Of a DNA stretch of 64,000 bases, positions 32,663 to 40,979 are shown piece by piece; the first letter of the stretch is position 1, and every line of letters begins with the position of its first letter. This DNA comes from JABFXX01 sp036489755 (lineage in GTDB: Bacteria; Myxococcota_A; Polyangia; Haliangiales; Haliangiaceae): assembly GCA_036489755.1 (NCBI GenBank), contig DASXFD010000088.1, positions 1 to 64,000 on the forward strand, given 5' to 3'. The notes beneath the pieces were generated by a model, which saw only the letters and a list, made by a program, of their open reading frames with translations, did no database searches and was not told the DNA's origin. Position numbers and translations under genes: made by a program.

Positions 32663-34135
32663 CTAGTCGTATCGCAAGCCTTCAACAGGTGTCAGCGCCG
32701 CGGCGCTCTGCGAAGGGAACAGCGTGGCGATGAGGCTGATCACGAGCGTAATGCCGGCCACGGCGACGATCTCGATCGGTACGACGTCGATGGGCAGCCG
32801 GTCGATCAGATAGACCTTCGGATCGAGGTGATAGCCGTACGCGTGCACGACGAAGCACGTGACGAGGCCGATCGCGACACCGATCACCGTGCCGACGCCG
32901 CCTATCGCGATGCCGAGCACGAGGAAGATCCGCGCGACGCTCGACGACGTCGAGCCCATCGACTTGAGGATCGCGATCTCGCGCGTCTTGTCGGTGACCA
33001 TCATCGTGAGCGCCGAGACCATGTTCACCGTCGCGACGATGATGATGAGCGTCAGGATGATCACGAGCGCGAGCTTCTGCAGCTTGAGCGCCGTGAATAG
33101 ATTCTGGTTGAGCTGGTACCAGTCCTCGACCTGATACGGCGGGCCGCCGAGCGCCTTCTCGAGATGCTCGGCGATCGCCGACGCGCGGTCGATGTTCTTG
33201 ACCTTCATCTCGACGCCCATCACCTGGTCGCCGCGGCCTTCGAGATCCTGCGCGTCCTGCAGCGAGCAGTACATGAGCCGGCGGTCGTACTCGTCGAAGC
33301 CGCTGTAGAAGATGCCGGTCACGCGAAACTTGCGGCTGCGCGGCGCGGTCGACCGCATGCTCGCCGCGTCCCAATCGATGTTCGAGAGCGGCACGACGAC
33401 GGTCACGTCGTCGCCGAGCTTTGCCTTGAGCTTGTGGGCGAGCTCCTTGCCCATGATGATCGGCGGCGGCTGGCCGGCCGGCGGCTCTTTCGAGAGCGAG
33501 TCGACCGAGCCCTCGATCATGTGGCTGTCGAGATCGAGCACGCTCTTGACGAGCTTCGGGTCGACGCCCTTGATCGCGACGCCCGACAGCTCGCCCTTGC
33601 CGCGCGTCACGAGCATCTCGGCGAAGATGAACGGCTGCACGGCCAGGACGTCGGGATCGATCTTCTTGGCCTTGTCCATCACGTCGCGGTACTCCGCGAA
33701 CGTGGTCTGCGACTTGAGGACGATCACGTGCGCGTTGACGCCGAGCACCTTGTCCTCGAACTGGCGCTGAAAGCCGGTCGTCACCGCGAGCACGATCGTC
33801 AGCGCGGCCACGCCGAACGCGACGCCGAGCACCGACACGCTCGTGAACACGCTGAACACCGCGAGCAATCCGCAGACGGCCGTCGAGATCAGGCCGAGCA
33901 CGAGCATCAAGACGCCGATCGGGCCGCCGATCGCGGCGAGCATGAGCACGAGGCCGATGAGCGAGATTGCCGCCGAGATGCCCGCGCCGATCAGCATGAA
34001 GCGGTCGCGGCGGCCGCTATAGAGGTAGCGCCAGCCGACGCGCAGGTCGAACGTGATCCAGCGCGCACCGTCGGTCATCACCACGGCGGTACCGCCGATG
34101 ACGACGGCGAGCACGATCACGATCCACAGCCACAT
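32663..34135 (-). CDS. LolC/LolE-family ABC transporter permease (extended N-terminus)
   Basis: 490 residues. Inner-membrane permease of the type that extracts lipoproteins for the Lol pathway or acts in related MacB/FtsX-like systems. The FtsX-type C-terminal block is clear (LVIILTLIIIVATVNMVSAL; MVTDKTREIAILKSMGS), with a large periplasmic loop between the N- and C-terminal membrane parts. Unlike E. coli LolC/E, it has one or two extra N-terminal membrane segments before the usual first helix. The partner ATPase gene is not adjacent. Start ATG 34135 is supported by a TAAGCT box 7 nt upstream. Divergent from the TetR gene. Confidence 0.82.
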   Translation of the reverse strand: MWLWIVIVLAVVIGGTAVVMTDGARWITFDLRVGWRYLYSGRRDRFMLIGAGISAAISLIGLVLMLAAIGGPIGVLMLVLGLISTAVCGLLAVFSVFTSVSVLGVAFGVAALTIVLAVTTGFQRQFEDKVLGVNAHVIVLKSQTTFAEYRDVMDKAKKIDPDVLAVQPFIFAEMLVTRGKGELSGVAIKGVDPKLVKSVLDLDSHMIEGSVDSLSKEPPAGQPPPIIMGKELAHKLKAKLGDDVTVVVPLSNIDWDAASMRSTAPRSRKFRVTGIFYSGFDEYDRRLMYCSLQDAQDLEGRGDQVMGVEMKVKNIDRASAIAEHLEKALGGPPYQVEDWYQLNQNLFTALKLQKLALVIILTLIIIVATVNMVSALTMMVTDKTREIAILKSMGSTSSSVARIFLVLGIAIGGVGTVIGVAIGLVTCFVVHAYGYHLDPKVYLIDRLPIDVVPIEIVAVAGITLVISLIATLFPSQSAAALTPVEGLRYD

Positions 34136-34142
34136 CGCGGGC

Positions 34143-34148
34143 AGCTTA
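34143..34148 (-). promoter_or_regulatory. -10 box TAAGCT before the LolC/E-type permease
   Basis: Minus-strand TAAGCT ends 7 nt before ATG 34135, with no SD. About 40 nt separate it from the TetR operator, so the regulator might influence it. Confidence 0.42.
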
Positions 34149-34188
34149 GTCGACACCCCGTTGGACTGCGAGTTGCGACGGAAGTAAC

Positions 34189-34210
34189 AAACAGTCTTGA
34201 CTGACTGTTT
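34189..34210 (+). promoter_or_regulatory. Inverted-repeat operator, probably for the adjacent TetR regulator
   Basis: AAACAGT (34189-34195) and ACTGTTT (34204-34210) form a perfect 7-bp inverted repeat with an 8-bp spacer, 22 bp overall. It overlaps the -35 box TTGACT (34197-34202) of the TetR promoter, the usual place for TetR autorepression. It could also affect the divergent permease gene. Confidence 0.7.
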
Positions 34211-34225
34211 TTCGAGCGGTACACG
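34197..34225 (+). promoter_or_regulatory. Promoter of the TetR/beta-oxidation operon (TTGACT-17-TACACG)
   Basis: TTGACT at 34197-34202 and TACACG at 34220-34225 with a 17-bp spacer; ATG 34234 is 8 nt downstream of the -10 box, so the transcript is nearly leaderless. The operator repeat covers the -35 box. Confidence 0.6.
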
Positions 34226-34233
34226 ATCCGGCG

Positions 34234-34905
34234 ATGGGCGAGCTCGCCAGGGTCCCTCGAACGCAGCAGCAGCGGAGGGACGAGACGCGGGGCGCGTTGC
34301 TCGACGCGACCGTCGAGAGCCTGATCGAGGTCGGGTTCGCACGTACGACCACGCTCGAGGTCCAGCGCCGCGCGGGCACGTCGCGTGGTGCCCTGCTCCA
34401 TCATTTTCCGTCGAAGACCGAGCTGCTCGTCGCTGCGGTCGAGCATTTGGCCGAGATGCGTGCACGCGAGCTCAAAGTGCTCGCCGCGAGCTTGCCGGCC
34501 GACCGCGCGCCGGGAGCTGCGGGCGAAGGCGCGCGTAAGATGAGCTCGCGCACCGATGCGGTGCTCGAGCTGCTCTGGCAGTGCTTCTCCGGAACGTTCT
34601 TTCAGGTCGCGATGGAGCTGCGGACCGCCGCACGCACCGATCCGGAGCTGCGGCCGGGGCTCGTCGCCGCCGAGCGCGTGCTCCGCGATCGCATCATCCT
34701 GCAGGCGCGCTCGCTGTTCGGCCGCGACGTCGCCGACCATCCGGGGCTCGAGCGTGCGCTCGACTTCACGTTGCAGTTCATGATCGGCGCGGCGATGACG
34801 TCCGTCTTGCACAAAGACGAGTCGGGCCGCCTGCGCGAGCTGATCGAAGATTTCAAGTCGCTGTTTCCCGTCGTGCTCACAACCAAGCGGAAGAAAACGA
34901 AGTGA
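34234..34905 (+). CDS. TetR family transcriptional regulator
   Basis: 223 residues. N-terminal HTH typical of TetR: RRDETRGALLDATVESLIEVG, then TTLEVQRRAGTSRGALLHHFPSKTELLVAAVEHL. The C-terminal domain is all-helical and variable, as expected for the ligand-binding and dimer part. It heads an operon with an SDR-MaoC-SCP2 fusion and a thiolase, so an acyl-CoA or sterol-like ligand is plausible (inference from context). Autorepression is likely through the 22-bp inverted repeat in its promoter. The stop is followed by the hairpin cassette at 34903-34955. Confidence 0.9.
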   Translation: MGELARVPRTQQQRRDETRGALLDATVESLIEVGFARTTTLEVQRRAGTSRGALLHHFPSKTELLVAAVEHLAEMRARELKVLAASLPADRAPGAAGEGARKMSSRTDAVLELLWQCFSGTFFQVAMELRTAARTDPELRPGLVAAERVLRDRIILQARSLFGRDVADHPGLERALDFTLQFMIGAAMTSVLHKDESGRLRELIEDFKSLFPVVLTTKRKKTK

Positions 34906-34955
34906 GCGTTTAGCGCGGTCGACTGTGACCGCGTAGTGAACGAGGAGAAGAAATG
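34903..34955 (+). repeat. Second copy of the hairpin/SD cassette (between tetR and the fusion gene)
   Basis: GCGGTC-GACTGT-GACCGC (34915-34932) followed by GTAGTGAACG and SD GAGGAG before ATG 34953. Over 27 nt it differs from the recC-recB copy (7547-7573) at only three positions, and both copies directly follow a TGA-GCG and carry the SD of the next gene. Flanking repeats are at best partial here (AACGAAG / AACGAGG). Confidence 0.7.
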
Positions 34956-37901
34956 TCTGATCTGCGATTCGATGGAAGAGTAGCAATCGTGACCGGTGCC
35001 GGCGGCGGCCTCGGCCGCTCGCATGCGCTGTTGCTCGCGTCGCGCGGCGCCAAAGTGGTCGTCAACGACCTCGGCGGCACGTTCACCGGCGAAGGCAAAT
35101 CGCAAGGCGCGGCCGACAAGGTCGTCGCCGAGATCAAAGAGAAGGGCGGCGAAGCGGTCGCCAACTACAACTCCGTCGAGGACGGCGATCAGATCGTCAA
35201 GACCGCGATCGACACGTGGGGCCGCATCGACATCGTCGTCAACAACGCCGGCATTTTGCGCGACGTCTCGTTCGCGAAGATGACGCAAGCCGACTGGGAC
35301 CTCGTCTACAAGGTCCACGTGCTCGGCACGTTCAAGGTCACGCACGCCGCGTGGCCGCACATGCGCGACGCGGGCTACGGCCGCATCATCAACACGTCGT
35401 CGGCGGCCGGCATCTACGGCAACTTCGGCCAGGCCAACTATTCGATGGCCAAGCTCGGCATCCACGGCTTCACGCAGACGCTCGCGCTCGAGGGCAAGAA
35501 GCGCAACGTGCTCGCGAACACGATCGCGCCGATCGCCGGCTCGCGCATGACCGAGACCGTGCTGCCCAAGGAATTGCTCGAGGCGCTCAAGCCCGAGTAT
35601 GTGTCGGCGCTCGTCGCCAAGCTCGCGCACGAGGGCACCGAGGACACCGGCGGCATCTACGAGGTCGGCGGCGGCTTCTACGCGAAGCTGCGCTGGGAGC
35701 GCGCCGCCGGCAAGATGTTTCGGCTCGGCCGCAACGTCACGCCCGAGGACGTCAACAGCAACTGGAAAGCGATCAGCAACTTCGACAAAGGCGAGCATCC
35801 CGGCTCGATCGCCGAGTCGATGGGCCCGATCATGGCGAACGTCGAGGCCGGCCCGAGCAAGGGCGGCAACCAGTTCATCGACGTCGATGCCGCGCTCGGC
35901 TTCAAGTATCCCGAGCAAACGTCGAGCTACGACGAGCGCGACGTCGCGCTGTACGCGCTCGGCGTCGGCGCCGCGAAAGATCCGACGAACGAGGGCGACC
36001 TCGCGCTGGTTTACGAGATGAGCGGCAAGGGCATGAAGGTGCTGCCGAGCTTCGGCGTGATCCCGGCGATCAACATGGTGTTCTCGATGGCGAAGAACGG
36101 CGTCACCGCGCCGGGCCTCAACTTCGGCTTCGATCGCATTCTTCATGGCGAGCAGTACACCGAGCTCAAGCGCCCGCTGCCGACGCACGGCAAGCTCACG
36201 ACGAAGGCGACCGTCAAGTCGATCTACGACAAGGGCAAGGGCGCGATCGTCGGCACCGAGTTCGTCACCTACGACGAGAACGGCGACGAGCTGATCAAGA
36301 ACGAGGTCACCACGTTCGTGCGCGGCGCCGGCGGCTGGGGCGGCGATCGCGGCCCGTCGGCCGAGGTCAACGTGCCGCCCGATCGCAAGCCCGACGTTGT
36401 GGTCGAGCAAAAGACCGACGACAACCAGGCCCTGCTCTATCGCTTGAGCGGCGACTGGAACCCGCTGCACGCCGATCCCAGCTTCGCGAAGAACTTCGGC
36501 TTCGCGAAGCCGATCCTGCACGGGCTAGCGACGTTCGGCTTCGCGACGCGCCATGTGATCAACGCATTCGCGCCCGAGCACGATCCGCGGTTCGTGAAGA
36601 GCATCCGCGTGCGGTTCGCGTCGACGGTGCTGCCCGGCGAGACGATCATCACCGAGATGTGGAAGGAGGGTGACAAGGTCATCTTCCGCTGCACCGACAA
36701 GGAAAAAGGCGAGGTCTGCATCTCGAACGCGGCGATCGAATTCTGGAGGGAGCTGCCGAAGCCGAAGGCCAAAGCAGCTGCACCGACGGCCGCAGCGCCG
36801 AGCGCAGCGGTGCCGAACAGCGGCGACATCTTCCGCGCGATCGGCACGTTCGTCGGCGGCAATCCCGCGACGGCTGAAAAGGTGAAGACCACGTTCGCGT
36901 TCAAGCTGAGCAATCCCGAGAGCGCGTGGACGATCGATCTGTCGACGCCGCCGGGCACGGTGAGCGAAGGCGCCGGCAAAGCGGCGTGCACGCTCGAGAT
37001 GAGCGACGCCGATTTCATGGCGATGGCGACCGGCCAGGCCGACGCCATGAAGCTGTTCTCGAGCGGCAAGCTCAAGATCTCCGGCGACGTGATGGCGTCG
37101 CAGAAGCTCGGCTTCTTGAAGAAGCTGACGCCGGAGATGGTGCTCGCCGAGACGAGAAAGCGCACCGGCGGCGCGGCGACTGCTGCGCCCGCGGCTGCGT
37201 ACACGCCCACTGTCGAGGACGCATTCGACGTGTTCGCCGAGGTGCTCAAGCAGAACCCGGAAATCGCCGCGAAGGTCGGCGTGGTCTACGGCTTCAAGGT
37301 CGGCGACCGGCGCTACATCCTGGATCTCAAGAACGGCGCCGGCAGCGTGTCGCAAGGTGAGAGTGGCGCCGAGTGCACGCTCGAGCTCGCCGAGAGCGAC
37401 TTCTTGGATCTCACGCAGGGCAAAGCCGATCCGATGAAGCTGTTCACGACCGGCAAGCTGAAGATCTCCGGCAACGTGATGGCGTCGCAGAAGCTGCAGT
37501 CGCTGTTCAAGATCGATCCGAGCAAGGCGATCGAGGCGGTGATGAAGAAGAAAGGCATCGGCGGAGGTGCACCTGCACCGGCGGCCGCGGCTCCGGCGGC
37601 ACCGAAGCCCGCTGCGCCCGCACACGCGCCGGCATTCTTCGCCGCGCTGCAGAAGCGGCTCGCCGACAACAAGCACCTCGCGAGCGAAGTGCGCGCGAAG
37701 CTCACGTTCAAGATCATCGAGCCTGCCGCCGAGCAAACGTTCGACCTCGGCGACGCGGTCGCCACGCTCACGATCAAAGATGCCGACCTGCCCGCGCTGG
37801 CGGCCGGCAACGTCAAGTCTCTTTACCAACACGGCCAGCTGCGCGTCGACGGCGATGTCTCCGTCGCGCATCGCCTCGGCTTCCTCAAAGGAGTGATCTA
37901 A
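34953..37901 (+). CDS. Multifunctional beta-oxidation protein: SDR + MaoC hydratase + three SCP2 domains
   Basis: 982 residues. Residues 1-~290: SDR (3R)-hydroxyacyl-CoA dehydrogenase with GAGGGLG at 15-21 and YSMAK (Tyr163, Lys167). Residues ~310-600: hot-dog enoyl-CoA hydratase 2 of MaoC type with YRLSGDWNPLHADP at 496-509 and HGLATFG. Residues ~623-725, 754-855 and 893-982: three SCP2 sterol-carrier domains joined by Ala/Pro linkers. The order matches the eukaryotic peroxisomal MFE-2 (HSD17B4), which has one SCP2. The likely pathway is beta-oxidation of long, branched or sterol side-chain acyl-CoAs. Its last nt overlaps the thiolase ATG (TAATG). Confidence 0.92.
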   Translation: MSDLRFDGRVAIVTGAGGGLGRSHALLLASRGAKVVVNDLGGTFTGEGKSQGAADKVVAEIKEKGGEAVANYNSVEDGDQIVKTAIDTWGRIDIVVNNAGILRDVSFAKMTQADWDLVYKVHVLGTFKVTHAAWPHMRDAGYGRIINTSSAAGIYGNFGQANYSMAKLGIHGFTQTLALEGKKRNVLANTIAPIAGSRMTETVLPKELLEALKPEYVSALVAKLAHEGTEDTGGIYEVGGGFYAKLRWERAAGKMFRLGRNVTPEDVNSNWKAISNFDKGEHPGSIAESMGPIMANVEAGPSKGGNQFIDVDAALGFKYPEQTSSYDERDVALYALGVGAAKDPTNEGDLALVYEMSGKGMKVLPSFGVIPAINMVFSMAKNGVTAPGLNFGFDRILHGEQYTELKRPLPTHGKLTTKATVKSIYDKGKGAIVGTEFVTYDENGDELIKNEVTTFVRGAGGWGGDRGPSAEVNVPPDRKPDVVVEQKTDDNQALLYRLSGDWNPLHADPSFAKNFGFAKPILHGLATFGFATRHVINAFAPEHDPRFVKSIRVRFASTVLPGETIITEMWKEGDKVIFRCTDKEKGEVCISNAAIEFWRELPKPKAKAAAPTAAAPSAAVPNSGDIFRAIGTFVGGNPATAEKVKTTFAFKLSNPESAWTIDLSTPPGTVSEGAGKAACTLEMSDADFMAMATGQADAMKLFSSGKLKISGDVMASQKLGFLKKLTPEMVLAETRKRTGGAATAAPAAAYTPTVEDAFDVFAEVLKQNPEIAAKVGVVYGFKVGDRRYILDLKNGAGSVSQGESGAECTLELAESDFLDLTQGKADPMKLFTTGKLKISGNVMASQKLQSLFKIDPSKAIEAVMKKKGIGGGAPAPAAAAPAAPKPAAPAHAPAFFAALQKRLADNKHLASEVRAKLTFKIIEPAAEQTFDLGDAVATLTIKDADLPALAAGNVKSLYQHGQLRVDGDVSVAHRLGFLKGVI

Positions 37902-39082
37902 TGACTCGCAAGGTAAACGTCATCGGCGTCGGAATGGTTCCGTTCCAGAAGCCTGGCAAGAGCGAGGAGTATTACGTGATGGCCACCAAGGCCGGCACGG
38001 CCGCGCTCACCGACGCCAAGGTCCCGTTCGGCGAAGTGCAGCAGGCATACGCGGGCTACGTCTACGGTGACTCGACGTGCGGCCAGCGCGCGGTCTACCA
38101 GCTCGGCCTCACCGGCATCCCGGTGTTCAACGTCAACAACAACTGCTCGACCGGCAGCTCCGCGCTGATGCTCGGCGCACAAGCGGTCGCCGGCGGTATC
38201 GCCGAGTGCGTGCTCGTCGTCGGCTTCGAGCAGATGGAAGCCGGCGCGCTCAAGGCCAAGTGGGACGATCGCGCGAACCCGCTCGACAAGTTCGTCAACG
38301 TGATGAACGAAGAGCAAGGCTTCTCGAGCGCTCCGCCCGCCGCGCAGATGTTCGGCGGCGCCGGCCGCGAGTACCGCTGGAAGTACGGCACCAAGAAAGA
38401 GACGTTCGGCAAGATCGCCGAGAAGGCGCGTAAGCACGCGTCGAAGAACCCGTACGCGCTGTTCAAGGAGACGTACTCGCTCGACGAGATCATGGCGTCG
38501 CCCGAGGTCTTCGATCCGCTGACGCGCTACCAGTGCTGCCCGCCGACGTGCGGCGCGGCTGCAGCCGTGCTGTGCAGCGACGAGTTCGCGAAGAAGCACA
38601 ACATCGCGAACCCGGTCTACATCGCCGGCCAGGTGATGACGACCGACTTCCCGTCGACCTTCGAAGAGCACTCGATGATCAAGATGGTCGGCTACGACAT
38701 GGCGAAGTCCGCCGCGAAGAAGCTCTACGACCAGACCGGGCTCGGCCCCGACGACGTCGACGTCGTCGAGCTGCACGACTGCTTCACCGCGAACGAGCTG
38801 CTCACGTATGAAGCGCTCGGCCTGTGCAAGGAAGGCGAAGCCGAGAAGTTCATCTGGGACGGCGACAACACGTACGGCGGCAAGTTTGTCACGAACCCGT
38901 CGGGCGGCCTGCTGTCGAAGGGTCACCCGCTCGGCGCGACGGGCCTCGCACAGTGCACCGAGCTCGTGTGGCACCTGCGCGGGCAGGCCGAAGCGCGCCA
39001 GGTCGAAGGCGCGAAGGTCGGGCTCCAGCACAACCTCGGCCTCGGCGGCGCCTGCGTGATGACGATGTATCGACGCGACTAG
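37901..39082 (+). CDS. SCPx-type thiolase / lipid-transfer acetyl-CoA acyltransferase
   Basis: 393 residues. Performs the last, thiolytic step of beta-oxidation or a related carbon-carbon cleavage. Nucleophilic Cys in FNVNNNCSTGSSAL near residue 85, HDCF near residue 290, and the C-terminal GGLLSKGHPLGATGLAQ with the active-site His. The set matches the SCPx/lipid-transfer thiolase group rather than FadA. Overlaps the fusion gene by one nt (TAATG) with SD AAAGGAG, so the two are tightly coupled and complete hydration, dehydrogenation and thiolysis on one operon. Confidence 0.92.
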   Translation: MTRKVNVIGVGMVPFQKPGKSEEYYVMATKAGTAALTDAKVPFGEVQQAYAGYVYGDSTCGQRAVYQLGLTGIPVFNVNNNCSTGSSALMLGAQAVAGGIAECVLVVGFEQMEAGALKAKWDDRANPLDKFVNVMNEEQGFSSAPPAAQMFGGAGREYRWKYGTKKETFGKIAEKARKHASKNPYALFKETYSLDEIMASPEVFDPLTRYQCCPPTCGAAAAVLCSDEFAKKHNIANPVYIAGQVMTTDFPSTFEEHSMIKMVGYDMAKSAAKKLYDQTGLGPDDVDVVELHDCFTANELLTYEALGLCKEGEAEKFIWDGDNTYGGKFVTNPSGGLLSKGHPLGATGLAQCTELVWHLRGQAEARQVEGAKVGLQHNLGLGGACVMTMYRRD

Positions 39083-39101
39083 CGTCTGTTTTCGAGCGAG
39101 C

Positions 39102-39107
39102 TAGTCT
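39102..39107 (+). promoter_or_regulatory. -10 box TAGTCT before the 39115 gene
   Basis: TAGTCT ends 7 nt before ATG 39115; no SD. It follows the thiolase stop by about 20 nt, so the peptidase gene may have its own promoter. Confidence 0.4.
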
Positions 39108-39114
39108 GGCAGTC

Positions 39115-40224
39115 ATGCTTGCCAGATTCGCGGCCTTGCTGGTGCTGATCGCGCCGACGTTCGCTCGTGCGGAGCCGTTCACGCAGGACGCCGCGCGCAA
39201 GATCGTCTCGGAACAACAAAAGGTCGTCTCGCCCGACGGGATCGATCAGCAGCTCGAGATCACGATCGGCGGCACCAAGCAGTGGATCACGGTGCGCGGG
39301 CGGGATCTGAAGAATCCGATCCTGCTGTTCATCCACGGCGGACCCGCGGCGCCCGAGATGCCCACCAGCTGGACGTTTCAAAATCCGTGGGAGGATTTCT
39401 TCACGGTCGTCCAATGGGATCAGCGCGGATCGGGCAAGACCTACAACGCCAACGATCCGAAGCTGATCGCGCCCACGCTCTCGACCGAGCGCATGGCAAA
39501 GGACGCCGAAGAAGTCGTCCAGTATCTGCGCGCGCAGTACCACAAGGACAAGATCTTCGTGCTCGGCCATTCGTGGGGCTCGAACCTGGGCCTCTTGCTC
39601 GCCGAGCGGCACCCCGAATGGCTCTACGCCTATATCGGGATGGGCCAGATGATCGACACGCGCGCCAGCGAGCAGGAGAGCTACGCATCGATGCTCGCCA
39701 TCGCGCAGGCGCGACACGATGCCGACGCGATCAAGGAGCTGAAAGCGATCGCGCCGTATCCGGAACCGAACGGGTCGCTCGTGCTCGACAAGGTGAACGT
39801 CGAGCGCAAATGGGTCATGAAGCTCGGCGGCCTCACCTACGACCGGGACAACTACGCGTACTACTACAACGCGTCGGAGCTCTCGCCGGACTACACGGAT
39901 GCCGATCTCGACGCGATCGGCAAAGGCTCGCAGATGTCGCTGACGGCGCTCCTCGGCGACTTCGGCGCGGTGAACTTCGAGAAGGTCACGGACTTCCGCT
40001 GTCCGATCATCATCTTCAACGGCCGCCACGACGAAACGGTTTCGTCGAAAGTCACCGCGGCGTGGTTCGCGCGCGTGCATGCGCCGGTGAAGCGGCTCGT
40101 CTGGTTCGAGCACTCCGCGCACATGATGCAGATCGAAGAGCCCGGTCGGGTGCTGCTCCACCTGGTCGAGGACGTTCGCCCGCTCGCCGGTGCTCAGTTC
40201 GCGACGAGGCAGAGCTCGATCTGA
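39115..40224 (+). CDS. Secreted alpha/beta hydrolase, proline-iminopeptidase-like (S33)
   Basis: 369 residues with signal peptide MLARFAALLVLIAPTFARA. Family signatures: HGGPAAPEMPTSW (oxyanion-hole HGGP), WDQRGSGKTYN, nucleophile elbow GHSWGSNLG, Asp in NGRHDETV and His in FEHSAHMMQIEEP. The HGGP..DQRG..GHSWG set matches S33 prolyl aminopeptidases and close homologues, so a periplasmic exopeptidase is the best guess; related enzymes hydrolyse other substrates. The 3' end overlaps the convergent lipoprotein gene by 31 nt. Confidence 0.87.
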   Translation: MLARFAALLVLIAPTFARAEPFTQDAARKIVSEQQKVVSPDGIDQQLEITIGGTKQWITVRGRDLKNPILLFIHGGPAAPEMPTSWTFQNPWEDFFTVVQWDQRGSGKTYNANDPKLIAPTLSTERMAKDAEEVVQYLRAQYHKDKIFVLGHSWGSNLGLLLAERHPEWLYAYIGMGQMIDTRASEQESYASMLAIAQARHDADAIKELKAIAPYPEPNGSLVLDKVNVERKWVMKLGGLTYDRDNYAYYYNASELSPDYTDADLDAIGKGSQMSLTALLGDFGAVNFEKVTDFRCPIIIFNGRHDETVSSKVTAAWFARVHAPVKRLVWFEHSAHMMQIEEPGRVLLHLVEDVRPLAGAQFATRQSSI

Positions 40225-40979
40225 TTCGCGACGAGCGTGTCGCTCGACGGGCCCGCCTTGATGCGAATCAACGTGTTCGCGTCGTTCGCGTCGATCGCCG
40301 ACGTGATGTCGGCCGAGTACCACTGGTACGGCACGCTGTTCTCGACGAAGTCGGTCGCCGTCGTGCCGGTGTCGACGAACGTCTGCCAGTTGAAGCTGCC
40401 ATCGGTGTCGACGTCGAAGCTGCGCCCGTAGATCGACAGCGTGGCCGAGCTGATCGTCGTTGTGCCGACCGTCGACAGCTGCATGTCGATGAAGTCGTCG
40501 TCGTCGATCACCACGCCGCCCGCGCCAAGATATTGGTCGTCGTAGGTCGGCGCAAAGGGGATCACGTAGCCGTACGCGCCGACGGTGGCCGAGTGCGACG
40601 GCGTGCCATCGACGTCGTATTGGACGTAGGCGGTGCCCTGCCCGTCGATCCACGTCACGCGCACCGCGGTCGCCCCCATCGCGCCCGACGCACACGGCCC
40701 GCCGGTGATAACGCCGCTCGAGCCGGAGCCGCTCCCCGAGCCGCTGCCGGATCCGCTGCCGTTCCCGCTGCCGCTGCCGTTCCCGCTGCCGCTGCCGCTG
40801 CCGCTGCCGTTCCCGCTGCCGCTGCCGTTCCCGCTGCCGCTGCCGCTGCCGCTGCCGTCGCTCGGCGCGTCGCTCATCATGGTCGCATCCGCGCCGCCGA
40901 TGCTCGCATCCGTGCCCGCATCACCATGCTGCCTACCGCACGCGGCCAGCACCGCGATCAAAACCACGCTCCGCTTCAC
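40194..40979 (-). CDS. Lipoprotein with long Gly-Ser-Asn tether
   Basis: 261 residues from GTG. Lipobox LAAC in MKRSVVLIAVLAAC. A flexible (GS)n/GNGS tether of about 45 residues precedes a C-terminal domain of ~170 residues (VRVTWIDGQGTAYVQYDVDGTP ... SATLSIYGRSFDVDTDG) that looks like a DNRLRE/CBM-like beta-sandwich. GTGA overlaps the stop of the upstream GyrB-like gene, so the two may be coupled although no common function is evident. Confidence 0.75.
   Translation of the reverse strand: MKRSVVLIAVLAACGRQHGDAGTDASIGGADATMMSDAPSDGSGSGSGSGNGSGSGNGSGSGSGSGNGSGSGNGSGSGSGSGSGSGSSGVITGGPCASGAMGATAVRVTWIDGQGTAYVQYDVDGTPSHSATVGAYGYVIPFAPTYDDQYLGAGGVVIDDDDFIDMQLSTVGTTTISSATLSIYGRSFDVDTDGSFNWQTFVDTGTTATDFVENSVPYQWYSADITSAIDANDANTLIRIKAGPSSDTLVANQIELCLVAN
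40718..40860. repeat. GC-rich microrepeat encoding the Gly-Ser tether
   Basis: Many near-identical copies of a 6-nt unit (CCGCTG) with CCGTTC variants at regular spacing; translated on the minus strand as GSGSGNGSG. Prone to slippage in steps that keep frame. Confidence 0.75.

Noticed and set aside
40718..40860. Short tandem units that could be read as an iteron/origin.
   Set aside because: They encode a Gly-Ser tether in frame and no DnaA-box or AT-rich segment is present.
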